Assembly (NCBI RefSeq): GCF_036370855.1
Contig: NC_088110.1
Location: forward strand, 23,059,501 to 23,123,500
Source: Dromaius novaehollandiae
Taxonomy: Eukaryota; Chordata; Aves; Casuariiformes; Dromaiidae
Reading direction: 5' to 3'
Length of the DNA stretch: 64,000 bases
Part shown: positions 1 through 13,475 of the stretch, piece by piece
How the letters are laid out: each line of letters begins with the position of its first letter
Numbering within the stretch: the stretch's first letter is position 1
Program-made: the position numbers and the translations under genes
The notes under the pieces: model-generated
The model's input: the letters and a program-made list of their open reading frames with translations, nothing else
Database searches by the model: none
What the model was told of the DNA's origin: nothing

Positions 1-514
1 GGCCGTTCACGGTCGTTACCACGGAGTGAGTAAAACCTTTGAAATGTGTAGATTAGCAGCTTATTACTCATTCGTACTTCTGTGGTCGATGATAGATTTT
101 ATCTAATTAAATTTTGAAGCAAAATCATCCTCTTGTTCTTTTAAGATAGACTTGGTCATCGTGGCAGGAAGGCTGCCTTGGCTTTTCAAGTTGTCTGGTG
201 TGTTTTGTAAAGCAACTTCGTGAAGGGGCTTTTTGCACTTAAAAAATTTTTTTGCCCTCTGAAGCTCATGGCTGTCTCTTTAATAGCACGTAATTTAGCA
301 TGATTTGTATCCTTAATATCGCGCAGACTGAATCCTCTCTCACCCTTTGGTTTGTTAGGTCGGGTCCATTATTTTGTTTTCCTTGGATGGAAACCGTGCG
401 CCGCTATCGACCAGTGAACAACCGCGTTTAGATGTAACACCAAATATTTTTGTTCTTCCCTTTCCATCTGAAATCTAATTTCCAGCCACGGTAAAAATGA
501 CAAAAATATTCTTG

Positions 515-524
515 CCCCCCCCCC
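515..524 (+). repeat. Poly-C run (10 C)
   Basis: Ten consecutive C residues in otherwise AT-rich sequence. Simple homopolymer, length-unstable in sequencing. Confidence 0.85.
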
Positions 525-1539
525 ATAACAAATGCAAGTTATTATGAATTTCATCTGTGTATCTAAAATATTTCTATGGAAGATGTGGAGAAACAGCATT
601 GCTTTTGCTGCACAGGCAGCGCCTGGGCAAGCGGCGTGAGCTGCGTGTGGGCGTAGGGACCCGCTGCTTGGGGTGTATCACTTGCTGTAACTGCCCTGTA
701 ACTGCATATTGCAGTGAATATAACTTCTCTGATTTTAACTACTTCAAATTGCTTCTCAGTTCAGAACTTCTGTCCTCTGTTTTAAGCTTTTAAAGAATCT
801 GGCAACACAAAAACGACTTGGAGTTTTCCCTACTACTAAATTGTCTTAGAATCTAATATTTCATCAACCTAATGTCTGCAAGCTTTCTCAACTATTTATC
901 AAGATACAAATCTTATCTACCGTGCCCTGTACTTCTCTTAATATACAGTAATACATTTTGACCCTGTGTTTCGTATGGCTGCAGTAACAGCAGTGCTTGG
1001 CAGCTGGGTTTTTTGTTGTATTTTTCTTGAGTGCCATCGATACTGCACCGTAATTTTTCTTCCGAAGGTAGCCTCTTGCGGATCAAATAGACTTGGACAG
1101 CTTTGGGCTTCCCGGTGTCTCCCTTAAACTCTTTAGCGGAATTTCTGTCTCTTTTTGGATCCTTATTCTTTAATAGAGTCTTAAAAAAAAAATGAAATGT
1201 GTATGAGCAATGAGATATTCTTTCCCTGCATGATATGAGTACGTGGTCTCTGATTCATTCTGTGCCCTTATTTTAGTTGTGTCCACAGGGTATTTTCATG
1301 CACACTCTGTCCCCTTCGGGACTGTTTTGTTGTTTGCAGCGTACAAGTGCACAGAAACTCTCCTTGCACGAGTTCAGAAATTTCAGATACGGGTTTTGCA
1401 ATACCACTGAAATTTTTAAAATTTTATTTGGGCCTTAGCGCAGCTCAGCACTTGTTACCCGTCTGGAGAAGTTACACTTACCCGCCATAACATTAATAAG
1501 CATTATAATATATAGTCTTAACATGAAGTTGTCACTTCG

Positions 1540-1865
1540 TCCCTTCCCGCCGCGGCACCGCATGCAGCAAAACGCCGTCGCCGCCGTTCAGCTCCTGCAT
1601 TTTGGCCTCTTGCTCGCCGGAGACCCCGAAGCGTCCGAAGGGAGCTGCGTAGCGTAACGTTTTCCTTGAGCCCTGGTGCATGAGAAATTCCTCTACGGTT
1701 GTCAGCAGCTGCGGTCGTGGTTTATGTAAGGCGGTATGTAATGGTTTAAAGGAGGACGTCGGCCCGCGCGGAGCTCGCTCGTCCCCTCAAAGGAGCTTTT
1801 GTAAATAGGGGCCTCGCGGAAAATGTCACCGGCGGTTTGGTTCGGCGCGGCCGTGCGGTTCTACA
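1540..1865. promoter_or_regulatory. Intronic CpG-island-like block
   Basis: This is the densest CpG block of the first 20 kb, with runs such as CCGCCGCGG, GCCGTCGCCGCCG and CCCGCGCGG close together, set in AT-rich flanks. It looks like an intragenic CpG island. Immediately downstream is a short ATG-initiated frame ending at a canonical-looking splice donor (see findings), so an alternative promoter is conceivable. No TATA box or other core promoter element is obvious. The boundaries are by eye. Confidence 0.45.
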
Positions 1866-4754
1866 ATGGCAGAAATTAGCACTGTAACAGATTTTGAACC
1901 TAGTAAAGAAATACCAAGGGTTGTCAAAGGTTCAGATTACAGTATTGCAATTGTAAGTGTTACTTGTGGTTAACTTTTTAGCTCACCAAAAAGGATTTTT
2001 TTTTCTGCTTTGGGTTGCCTCTTGACATTTTTGAACATGTTAATACAATATTCAGCAAAAAACTCTGGCGTGAGCCCACGACCAGTAACGGAGCAGGTCA
2101 CTAGCCCGAACAATGCTGCTATTTGCCGCTGCTGCTGTTTGCACAGGATTTCAGAAGGGAAAAGTGGCTGAAAAAATCTGAAAATCAGATGCAGCTTGAT
2201 AGGGTAAAACAAGAGCGGGGCTGTTTCAAAGTGACAAATACAGCAGCTAAATTCACCATTCAAGTTAGCCCTTTAAAATCTAATTATTAACTATTATTTC
2301 TCTTTTATAAGCCTGGCTACTCACGCTGTGTTAGGTACAGTGGTTTCACCTACATCATGGATATAGACTTATTTCCCAGTGTATTATTTATCTTAAATGC
2401 TGGGATGGGTAATTACTAAAGATTTTTTCATCTGGCTGTGGCTGCAAGCAGAAAGCATTTTAAAATAAATCTTTTCCAGTGATATTGTGCTACTTATCCC
2501 CTCCATCATGTATTTAGCGTGTAGTGGTTTTAATGTGCTTTGTGCGATCCGATTTCTGAATCGCACATGTGGGAAATGCAGCGTCTGGAGGTGAGTAAAA
2601 GCAAAGCGCCCGGGAGGAGTCCTGCGTAAGCAGCCGCTCTTCGGGACTCCGCTTCGCCCCTTCCCTCTTTCCCAAGCTTTTTCCTTCTTGCTGCGGCAAA
2701 TGCAGAAGTCGCCGTGGGGGTGGGTTAGCGAGAGAGGCTGACAGCACCGTCGCTGCAAAAAGTCACTATTTCAGCTCTTTTTCTCGGGGCGTGCTGGAAG
2801 CTGACGTCCCTTGCAAACGGTGCTGGGGACTGTTACACGCAGCTCAGGTTTAACAAACCTCCCTCCCGCCCCTCCGCTCCCCCGTTGCAAAAAAAGCAAC
2901 CCCAAAGGCGAAACTCGGAGTTGGTGGAGGTCACGATGCAACTTTTGCAGTGCGCTGTGCAGATTCCCTGCGTTTTGCCTGTTGTCGTGATTATAGCAAG
3001 ATACAACCGAGGATTTTTCTAGAGGAAAATGTTGGAATACAGGAGGAGAATGTGTTCCTAAGAACACCGTGTCGTTGGGAAAGAAATTATAAATGTAGGA
3101 GGGGATATTTCCAGACTTCCCGTATTAACTGTGAATGTAGGGCCCACGTCTGCCCTTGTTACTTGGAGTAATTTAATAGGTGCGAGTAGTCTTACTGGTT
3201 TCATCAAAGTTGCTTATGAAAAGAAGGTGCAGTGCAGCAAGGTCATTTGGGGTGGTTGTCTTAATGATTTTTTTTTTTTTTTGCTTAAATCTAGCATGTT
3301 GAATTTTTCACAAAGATATAGCATATTCTGTGTTAGACATGAAAAAAATGCTTTTTATGACCACATGCTATATGGAATCTTTATATTAATAGTATCTTGG
3401 CATTTTGCATTCCCAAGGCAGTCTCAGAAACCACGTGAGAGCTGCAAATCTGGTCCGTAAGTACTGTAATTTGTATCAGGACCAGATTTTATCAAGTCCA
3501 AATGTTTTTTTCTATAATGCTGAATCCATTTTAAACCTCTATTCGTCTCTATAAGAACAGCTAGCCATATAGAGTCAAATTCAGACTTTAGGATGTGAAG
3601 GTATTGTGCAAATAAAAATCTGATATTTTAAGTAAAAATAATTCAAGCGTTAACGGGTTGGAAGAAGGAATACTTTTTACTGAAACTTTAAACTCCTTTT
3701 GCTTTCAAATTCAGCTCACTGCGGTACTTGCGTCACACTTACCTATTAGCAGCCTGGAGGATAAAATTATCAGGTTTTTGTTTTTATCGCTGCGCAGTTT
3801 TTGATTTATGTTTTGGCCATCAGAGTTGCCAAAAGATGATGATATTTATATACAAGAGAAATCTGTAAGTTTGGCTTCCTTTGTTCAGCAGTTTCCTCTC
3901 TGCACCGCAATACGCTTAACTTCCTAAGAATTACGGTTTTGTTACCAGTCACTTATATTACCCGCAGACTGAAGAGGAGAAAGTTTCAAGCTAGTTGGGG
4001 AAAAGATAGTCATCAGCCGGGGGAACATTCCTGCAGACCTCTAGCGTTTTGGTCTTTGATAGTTCCTTCCCGATGTTATGAGATAACCTCATTTTAGATG
4101 TCTTTGCTTTAAAAACGTGTGTTTTGATTGTAAAAATAAGTGATTTTAACCTTTTAAAAGCATGATTTTATGCCGCTCTTGTGAGCTTGCGCTCCAGTTT
4201 CCAGTTGTGTGGCCACACACGTGCACAACGCCTGGTTTGGGTGCGATTTCCCCCCCTTCGCCTCCCGCCATTGATACAAACTTTTTGGTATGTGGGTAAA
4301 ACGTTAGTCAAGTTGAACTCAATGCATACAAGTATTACTGAACAAAAAAACGTGCTTCTAGCATTTATTTTAGGTTATATGCTAGTTTTACATTATCCCA
4401 GCTGGGTATTAAACTGAGTTACAGAACTGGCAGTATGTTGGGGAAAACCAGATGTGTACTCTAAGAAAACAATAGCTTCGGGTCCAGAGCTCTCATTGAA
4501 GTCTGCTTCGAATTCACACTCCATAGTCCTCTCCCTTTTCTCACAAAAAAAAAAGGGGGGGGGAGAGTTGTTCAAAAATGTATTTTTAAAAAATGCAAAC
4601 GATGTTTGGAAAGTTTAACGCGTATGCAAATGCTGTCGGGATATCACCGCGGAAAGCGGAGAACTTTGGCTGGCCTGAAGCTCAGCTGGTAGCAGGATAT
4701 ATCGCCGCGTGCGAGACCCCGGTTTAAGTTCAACCACGGGCTGTTCGTACCTGG

Positions 4755-4870
4755 GAGCTCCAGGCAGGTGAGACGTCCAGCCCCGCGGCAACGCGCTCGG
4801 GGGCTGCAGGGCTGGCGGCTGGTTCCCCTAATAACGCCCCACCGCAACCATCTGCCGCGGGTTTCGCTGC
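4755..4870. promoter_or_regulatory. Small CpG-rich cluster in BANP intron
   Basis: About 115 bp rich in CG, including CCCCGCGGC and GCCGCGGG, in an AT-rich intron. It could be a regulatory element or simply local composition. Overlapping open frames on both strands look like products of the GC content. Confidence 0.25.
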
Positions 4871-7213
4871 GGTGGAAAATGAGCGTAAATGGCAAAGTCT
4901 TGGGCAGACGAACGGCACAAAGCTTTGGAGCACTACCGAGCCTGGTGTCGTTCTTGAAGGATAAAATTGCCCTGACAGCAGACATATGGTTGAAGTTTAA
5001 TTCCCAAGGGCGAAAAGGCACTCAGCGGCTCTGCCAGTTGTTTTCCACCCCCAAAACAAAGAGTTTTCGCTGATTTATGTGCGTGTACGTGTTACCTAAT
5101 GTGTTTAGAATGAGTTGATAGCGTTTTGTAAGCAACGCAGGAAGCGAAGGGGGATAAACAGCCTCTTCGCTCCTCTGGGCTCAGAGCTTAAACAGCTGAG
5201 TTTTGGTTATCATCTGTGATCTGTGGTGTTAGCTCCTTTGTGAAAGCTTTCCCGAGCACTGCAGAGCTTCACGGCATAGGTTAATGTAAGAAAGCTAAAA
5301 TAAAAAACTTTTTTTTTTTTGAAAGTGACTACCAGCAGGATGATTTTACTTGTTTTCTCAATCTGAAACGTAACTGGCAATTCACATTTTTAAGAATTCA
5401 TATAAATCTTAAATGTCAGGTTATTGGCTCCGACTTGAGAAAAATAAATAGAGGAGGAAATTAATTCAGTAACCAAGACTGCTTTTACATAGCTGGGAAA
5501 GTATCATCTGCATTACTGTAACGTTTAGTACACAGCTTAGTCCAGTCGAGAGCCTGTTAGGGTGCGTTTGCATTTTATGACTTTAAACGAGAAAAGCCGG
5601 TTCCCAGGCCCGTCCCGGCGGGAGGCCGGGTGGAAGCGCTGGGCTTCCCCGCGGAGGGAGGCAGGTACGACCGAGGCCTCGTCTGGGAGCCCTGGTGGAA
5701 ATCAGACACTGCTCCCTGTTAGCCTACCACCTTACTAAGTTTGTCAAAACGATGACGGTTTTAAAAATGCCCATGGATACAAGTGAGAACGTCCACTTTA
5801 ATGGAAGAAATCGATCATTTTCCTGATGGTGTTTGTTTGAGACCTATGGTCTGACACGGGTTCTGACGCGAGGCACAAGATTTGTCTGTAGTGGAACATG
5901 ATATGTAGTTTATAACATACACGTAGATACGCCTGTATTTTTGGCCGTTATTGGAACATACTGAGCTGTTTACAGTGACATTTATTTATCTTTTCCAATG
6001 GTAATACTTTCTTTAAACGAAGTAGATGAAGCTTCTGTTATTTTGGATTCTTTTTACATGAACGTTGCTGGTAGAAAAAAGCCAAGATTAGAGATACCTT
6101 TGGGTATTTGTTACTCTTGTTCCTGCCAGCCTCCTTTGAGGAGGTGTTTTGGGAAGTCTAGGTGTTCCTGTCATGTGTCCTTCCTTCAACAGCCGGCCCT
6201 TTGAGAGCTTTATTTCTAGCCTAAATTCTTCGGGTGTCAGTAGAGAAATTGAAAGCTTCGTATTCTCCGCTTGTAAAAATGTATACTTACAATTTCTGTA
6301 TTATGTTCTGAACACTCAGGATTTTCTGTTTGATCTTTCTGTATGTGGGGGTAGATTAGGGTTTTGTACTTGAAAGAGTTCTTGGTCGTAATTACTTTTT
6401 TTTTTCTTTCTTTTTTTAAGCGCTAGAAGCACATCTTGCATAGAAATGATTTGAAAGCAGTAACAAATGTTTCCTTCCCTGGGAGTCTAGGCTAGGCCTG
6501 CGGTCCTCCGTCCGGTGACAAGCACCGTCCTCCTGCCATCGATTTGTCAGGATTAACACTTCTTTTTTTAACAGTCAAGCTGATGTAGTTTTAATTCAGA
6601 ACATAGTAAGTTGATGGATACACTTAATTAGAAAATAATTATAATTTAGTGAAATTTTTATCCATTTTTATCTCGGAGTGCGAGTGTCTTTAACCATTTT
6701 AATTCTGGAATACACACTCCCTTACAAATTTATAACCTATAATAATGCAAATTAACCTCGGTGTGTTTGTGCATCTTACAGCTCTCTGTCTGTCTTATCT
6801 TGAGTTTTGGGTAGAAAAGCAAAAGCAAAGCAGACAGACACCGGAGGGTTCGGGTGCCCCTTTCCCATCTGCGCAAACCAGGGAGAATCTTTGCTTGGGT
6901 CGCGACTTTGTTAAAAATTAACAAATGGGTGTTTGAATCTGCTGCTTAATTTCTGTCAAGTTTACACTTTGCCTGGTCCTCCTTGGGAATTTTTCTTGAA
7001 TTAAGGCTGAAATGGCGTTTTTTGTGTAAGTTTCTCTGAGAAACTCTTCTTAATGTAACTCAGGTAATTTGCAGGAGTGCTGCTGTGTTATTAAGTATTC
7101 TTTAATTGACACGTACTTACTTGTAAGCTTCCCAAACTTTTGATTTATAGTTCAGGCCCAGTTACAGTTAACTTCTCATTGTGGTTGTTTCTACTACTTA
7201 TTTTCTTCTGCCC

Positions 7214-7239
7214 TTTATTTATTTATTTATTTATTTATT
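7214..7239 (+). repeat. (TTTA)n microsatellite
   Basis: About six tandem copies of a TTTA unit in intronic sequence. Likely polymorphic. Confidence 0.9.
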
Positions 7240-7418
7240 GAAGTCGTTATGTACTTTGATTCTGGTTGATACAAACTGAGCTGATCACATCATCTTATAA
7301 CTAAGCGAAAGAGGTAGCGTATTAACTTTCTTTTCCTTACGATTTTTCCTGGTGATTGCAGTACTGTAGCTGTTCTGGTCCTCTGTGTGCAGAAGGCTTG
7401 TGCCACTGTCACATGTGC

Positions 7419-7455
7419 CTTTTTTTTTTTCTTTTTTTTTCTTTTTCTTTTTTTT
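7419..7455 (+). repeat. Poly-pyrimidine (T-rich) tract
   Basis: T runs broken by single C residues over about 37 bp, ending in a GGCCC block. Similar but shorter tracts lie at 14,530-14,551 and 19,967-20,005. Confidence 0.85.
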
Positions 7456-10189
7456 GGCCCTCCCTATCTCTCCAGCTTCGCATGAGCCTGCAGGGTAAGG
7501 TAGGAGCAGTGTTTTGTTACCCTAGCAACAAAAGCCAAACTTTCAGATGTTTTTTGGCCAGTACTTAGAAGAAAAAAAACTGCTGCCAGTTATGATGTAA
7601 ACACTTGCAGTTTCCCCCGAATGCTTTTTCTTTCTGGAATCAAAGTAAAATCACCTTTCTGAGGGGAAATTGATCAATTGCTTTAGATTTTTTGAAGCAT
7701 CGTAGCAGATGTGGGCAATTCTGGTGGATCGTCAGGGCTCTGCTCATGCTATTTTTAAGCAGCGTATTTACTGCTAGCCTCATCGGAGGAGAAGTCCCCT
7801 CTCATCAGAGCTGCAAGTTATTTATGAAAGGTTGGCCTGCTCTTTCTGCTGAAGCTCTCTGAAGGCTTGAGCAGAATTTCCTAGTATATATTTGTCTTAA
7901 AGCAAAGTCCTTCAGCATTTATCTTGCCCTTCTGTTTGAAGCATCGCTAATCCCACCAGGAATTTGAGGCTGGAGGATGTGACCAGCCGTGTGACATTTA
8001 AAGCCGTATTTACATTTATTAGGCTAGCAGGGACTTGTCACATAAAAATGTAACGGAAGACAGTCCCGGAGTATTGAATTATCCTTTCCCTCTTGGCTAC
8101 GTTATGTCACAACAACAAATTTCCCACCAGCCAGATGCCGGGTGACTCACTGCTTATTATTCACTCGCATAACCTTTATCAGCGCGGGTCAGTCGGAGGG
8201 AGTCTGGGTCACCCGCGTCTGACTCGTTCCTTGAGCTTTTGCACTCGGCAGCTACGGCTTAGGAAGATTTCTTTGACACTGTAGTATTTTTCGCTGAACT
8301 GTGTAGCCATTTCTTAATAACACTCAGTTGCATGTTGACTAAAACCCAAGAATAACATTCTGTTGGAAAAAAACATTTAAGCCAAAAGCTTCTTTGGTCT
8401 TTCTCAAAATAGTGAATTATTGTAGAAACAGATTTAATTGTCTGCTCTTGAAAATCTTACTTTTGGAAGCAGTTCCATCAATTTGACCATACTTACTGCT
8501 AGCAGAAAGCCATTTCATTTTAAAATGTTGCAATAGTGTAGATGTGGGTAATCTTTGCCATTTTTAGATTGAATTAACTTGGAAGATTTTGCGAGCCATA
8601 ATAGAACATAGAGGGCTGAATGGAGCCGAAATGCTTGGTTATATGTTTCTATCATTTGTTTTTTTTTTTCTTTGCCAAAACGTGATTGAGATTTATGAAA
8701 TAATTCTCTGTGGATTTATCATCTGGCTGCAGTCGCATCTCTATATGCAACCATGCAGCTCTTGCAAAGTGGCACGTTGGGGAAGCCGAGGGGACGAGGG
8801 AGCGCCGTGGGCTGTGCCGGTGGCAGGAGAGCCCAGAGGGCGAGAAGTGCCTCGAGGACCCAATGCAGCAAGCTCCAGCGGCTGCGGATACAGGGAACTA
8901 CGTTTTGTGTAACAGCTGAAATTAAGCGGTAAATTAGAGTTTGGAAAGCACAGCATCTGAAGAGGGCTTTCACTTAACCACAAAGCTGCTGAAGTATCTT
9001 TGGGAAATTTCCCTCGGTGGACAATTTGCTACGAGGATCTTCATAGAGTAGAAGGTGAATCAGAAGGGCCATAAAGATTTGCTTGCAAGCGTCTCACTTC
9101 AGAGTAGCCTCTTAAATTAGGTTCAGTGAATTTAGATGTGGTAACTCTTCTTTCTGTAACTAAATAATTTTTGCTGATGTTCAGCTGCAGCTGAATTGCT
9201 AATTAACTGTAAGGTTTGCATATGTGCTTGTTTTGAGTTGCGTTTTTGGCCAAAGTTTGTGCCTTGTTTTGGCGTATTTGCAGTTGCGTCTCCCTCGTGT
9301 TTGGGGGCCTGGGCCCCTCTTTCTGAAGCCGACAGAAGGACCCCGCTTGGCTGCAGTGGGATGCGGCCCCACGGCATCTTAGGCAGCACCAGCTTCCTCG
9401 GGTTGTTACCTTACCTGGTGCTTGTGGGTACGTTGTTGTCTCTCCACCTGACACTGATCTTTCCTTGAATTAAAAGAAAAAAGAAAAAAAAAGAAAAAAC
9501 CCCACTCACTGATGTAAACATAGACTACTTTTATATATAAGAATTCTCATAATCTCATTGTATTCAGATCCCATGATATAAAGCTTGATTTAGGCTATTA
9601 TTTCGTAGCAATTAACTTTGAATTCCTTTCAGCCAGCGTAATAGTTTGAAGCTAAAGTTTTAATTACATTGATAACCCTTCTTCTCCAGTACCAAGCCCT
9701 TCTCTGAGGAGCTGTCAGGCTTTTCAGGGAGCCCAAGCTGGTCACGGAAGCCTTCATCCCTCGACCCAGTGGAAGGGAGGGATGCTGAGGTTCGACACCC
9801 ATGTCTTTGTCGTTAGGTGTTCGCTTTAATTAGGCAGGATGCATTTAACCTGAAGAGAGACAGTGACGCCTCATGGGTTTTATATACATGTTCTGTGTTT
9901 TTCAGTACTGTGTGTGGGGGGGAAAAAAAAAGTGGGTCAGATCACTTAGTTCAGTTGGCCTGTGCTTAGGAAAGGATGAGCTGGAGAGTGTGAGAGCAAG
10001 TGTGTTGCTTAAAAAAAATATCAACTGTATTGTTTGATTTCTCTGCCCCTTACATTTCTCCAAACTCTTTGCCAAATTAGATATGAATACTTTCCAAAGA
10101 TCCCAGATTATTTCTTAAAACAAAAAAAAAATCCAGTTGTACGGGAATGTTAGTACAGATCATGAACCGCTACCCTGTTTCCCCTTGCA

Positions 10190-10320
10190 AAGCTGGCTGC
10201 GGTTCAGCGCCTCTCGCTCCTGGCGCGCCGAGCTCCCTCGCCTCGCTGCCCGGGACACCATCGTCCTTCAGCCTCTCCGAAGCCCAGGTTTCGGGGGCGA
10301 GGTGATGGGCGACGGAAGGG
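10190..10320. promoter_or_regulatory. CpG-rich cluster in BANP intron
   Basis: A short block with many CpGs, including CTGGCGCGCCGAG and TTTCGGGGGCGAGG, flanked by AT-rich DNA. Candidate intronic regulatory element. No coding match is evident in the overlapping frames. Confidence 0.3.
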
Positions 10321-11252
10321 CTCCTGTGCTTTTGGAGATGCAGAACGTTTAAATACACCAAGCCATGATTTGCCGTCATTCATCTGGCTTGTCCCATCAG
10401 CCAGGGATGGGCGTTTTGGTAAAGTCTGTATAATTAACCGCTACAGCTGGGGTTTGTGCTCCGTGTATTTGTCCAGCTGTTTGTGCAGGCGCATTAAGGG
10501 AATCTCAAGGTAGACATTACCGAGCAGAGCTATGCTGCGGCGTAGACTCCAAGTAAGAGCAGATGAGATGGTTTATTATTTGTTATGCAAGGAAATAATG
10601 CTGCTGATAAAAATGTACTCTGAAATTATTCTTTTCACTCTTCCACACTTGGTAGAACTGAAGTCAGATCCTGTTTTCATGGCTTTTTGTTTGGGGAATT
10701 TAAAGGAGGAGTTCTCAGTTATATGGCTCTGTGGGGGTGTAAGTTAATGAAGTTTTGACAGATTTAAGGTCACATTTTGCACAGTTCAGTTCAGCACACT
10801 TAGAAATACACAGCGGGGAGAGTTCCTCTCTCTGAGCAGTTATATATTAGACCTATATATGCTAAATTTATTTTTGTATTGGCATATTTTATGTAGGAAA
10901 TAAATAGCAAATTTAGTTGTCGGAGTAAGGAGTAATTCTAAGTAAGGCTTTTTATGAACTATGTCATTAACCTCAGAATGATATCCTAATCTTTAAGAGC
11001 AGTTTCCAGTTCTTTTAGGTCAAATATACCCTTTATTTAAAGGAAATATATTCCGTTTAATATCTCAATATGTTACTTTAATATTATGAAGTGTTTGCAG
11101 TGTTATTTCCTGTGAAACGCTGTGCAGCGCTACAATATTTGAGGGCAGCTGAGTAGAGCGGCTTGATTTTGGGAGATGTGAAGTGCAAATAGGATATTTG
11201 ATTCAAGGACTCTAACTTTGGCAGTCACTTCGTTACCGTTGGGTCTTTCAGA

Positions 11253-11267
11253 CCCCCCCCCCCCCCC
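11253..11267 (+). repeat. Poly-C run (15 C)
   Basis: Fifteen consecutive C followed by five T. On the opposite strand this is a poly-G run. Confidence 0.85.
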
Positions 11268-13269
11268 TTTTTCCTCCCCATTTTCTTCTTTGCACAGCCT
11301 CGTCCACACCTGGTATCTTGCTCAAGCGGAAAATGGACTTGCTTCATTGCTGAATCTTTTCTTTCGCATCAGTCACTTTTATGTTTTGACGTGGCCCATC
11401 TAGGCAGAGACCGTTTTGGTGGGTGCACTTTTAATTCAATAAATATGCCCAGTTTAAAGGAAATGTTTAGAACGTAATTAGTAAAGAATTAAAGGATGTT
11501 AGCATACTTCATGTAAGTCAGCGTTACTTTATTAAAAATGGCTATTACTTATTTTTTGTGAGCTTGACTGACAATATGCTTTATTTCTACTTCCAACATG
11601 CTGTTCTGATCATGTAAAAATGTAGCCCTATAGCAAATGATTGTAGTCAGTGTTAAATTTAATCAAAATAATCTGGCTGATATATTGCAGAAACTAATTG
11701 TAAGCCTTCCATCTTGTATTTTGTAGCGTTTTCCCACAAATACCTTCGGTTAATGCTATTTAGTATTTTAATCAAAGATATGAGAGAAAATGTATAATTA
11801 GTGGTATGTAAATGACAGTTAATTAAAAGCACAGTAATGAAAGTTGCAGGTCATTTTCACACTCTGACCTAGATTACTAGATATGATTGACTCGACCTGC
11901 CTTTTAATAAAGCCAGATGAAAAGTAATGTGTTTTTTTCTAAGAACACAAATTCTAATAGTAATATTGTTGAAGCTTTGGTGGCCTGCTTGGTGGGATAA
12001 AACATACTCGCTTGTCTCCCAAACCTTCCCTGCGAGGAAGAGAGAAGCGTTAGAAGCAGAGGCAGTACGCTAGATGCTCTGTGCTGGTCCCTCCATTGAT
12101 GTGTTTGCAGTAAAGGTGGTACGTCCTCTATCGAGATGCCATACTTCAAAAGCAGCGGTGGTTTTGGTGAAGGTTGCTTTGTGGAAGGGTCTTTGGTTGA
12201 TGCTAATCATGCCAAACTAGGCAGCGATCAGCCCTGTGCAGCGGTGAAGTATCAGGAGTTGTGAACTGCTGGAAATCCTCTGACAGCTGGGTGTGAAACA
12301 CGTTGTTGGGTGACATATTCCGGCGTGTAATGTGCAACAACGATGCCAGTTATCGTGGGTGGTAATTAGAGCAAGTTCAATGTGAAAAATAAGTTATAAT
12401 ATGTAATTATTTTGGAGAAAATGTGAGATATATTTTGGCTTTTTCTTGCATCTGTGTGTGACTTAGCAGTTCAAAATCACACATAGACCAACCGTAAAAA
12501 TACACCTTAAAAAGAGCGGAGGCCTTGTGTTTAGAGGCTTCTGCTCCAACAGTGCTTGCCCATAAACACCCCGGAGGGCGAGCGTTATCTGCCACGTGGT
12601 TACTCCACCTCCATATGTTTCTCGTCACTGGTTATTGAAGGAGAAAAGCTGCAGATGCTCTCTGTGACACCGTGGGTCATCTGTGTTCCTTATCTCACTG
12701 CGAGAGGAACTTGCAGGATTTTATTGCTGTCATTATCTTTAAAAGTTTGGAAGATAAAACTTAGTCCTTAAAACTGTCAAAATTTCTTGTAATTCCATCG
12801 AAGTATTCATTGTTTAATTTTAAGTACAGCGGAGATAGTATGCAGTGATACGTAGCGATCCCCGGTCCATATGGTCAGCTGTTTTGAAGAATTGCAGGTT
12901 CAGCACGAGTTCCTTTCACTGGAGAGATAACGCGTGATGAGGCTATACGCGTCCTTACTCTGGGGACATATGGAAGAGATAAAGGCAGTGCAAGTGTTAC
13001 CATGGTTTTCAATTAATACCGCGTCATCACAGCGCGAAGACGGCTGCTGCTTCGAGACCAGGTTAGGGCAGCCTGTCTCTTGCTGCCACGCCTTTTCGCG
13101 ATGTTGATACTGTAAGGCTAGTTTTATGGGAATTGGACTGTGAAATCACCCAAATAACTTTGGACCAGCCACCATCAGATAAGGGCTTCTCAATACAGCT
13201 GACCTCAGTTAAATTGAACCGATGGCCTGATGAGGAAAGGATGTGAAGTAGACCAGGTTAGCAGCTTGC

Positions 13270-13475
13270 CTTCAGGCTCGGGGTCCTCCACGCTGGCCTC
13301 GTTTGCCGCCGTGCTCTGCCTCGTGTCGAGCCGCCGAGCGCGTTGCTCCCGTGACGGGAGGAATCGGAGCCGGTCGGTCCGAGCGGAGCTGAGGAATTCG
13401 CTTGGCCTCCTGCATCATCTGTGCTGGACTCCTTAGGAAATGCCGCAGGCGCCGAGACCTCGAGCGCCCTAAACC
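13270..13475. promoter_or_regulatory. CpG-rich cluster in BANP intron
   Basis: About 200 bp with dense CpG, including GCCGCCGTGC, GAGCGCG and GTGACGGG. Overlapping open frames of about 70 codons occur on both strands, as expected of GC-rich DNA. Function is unknown; an intronic regulatory element is one possibility. Confidence 0.3.
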
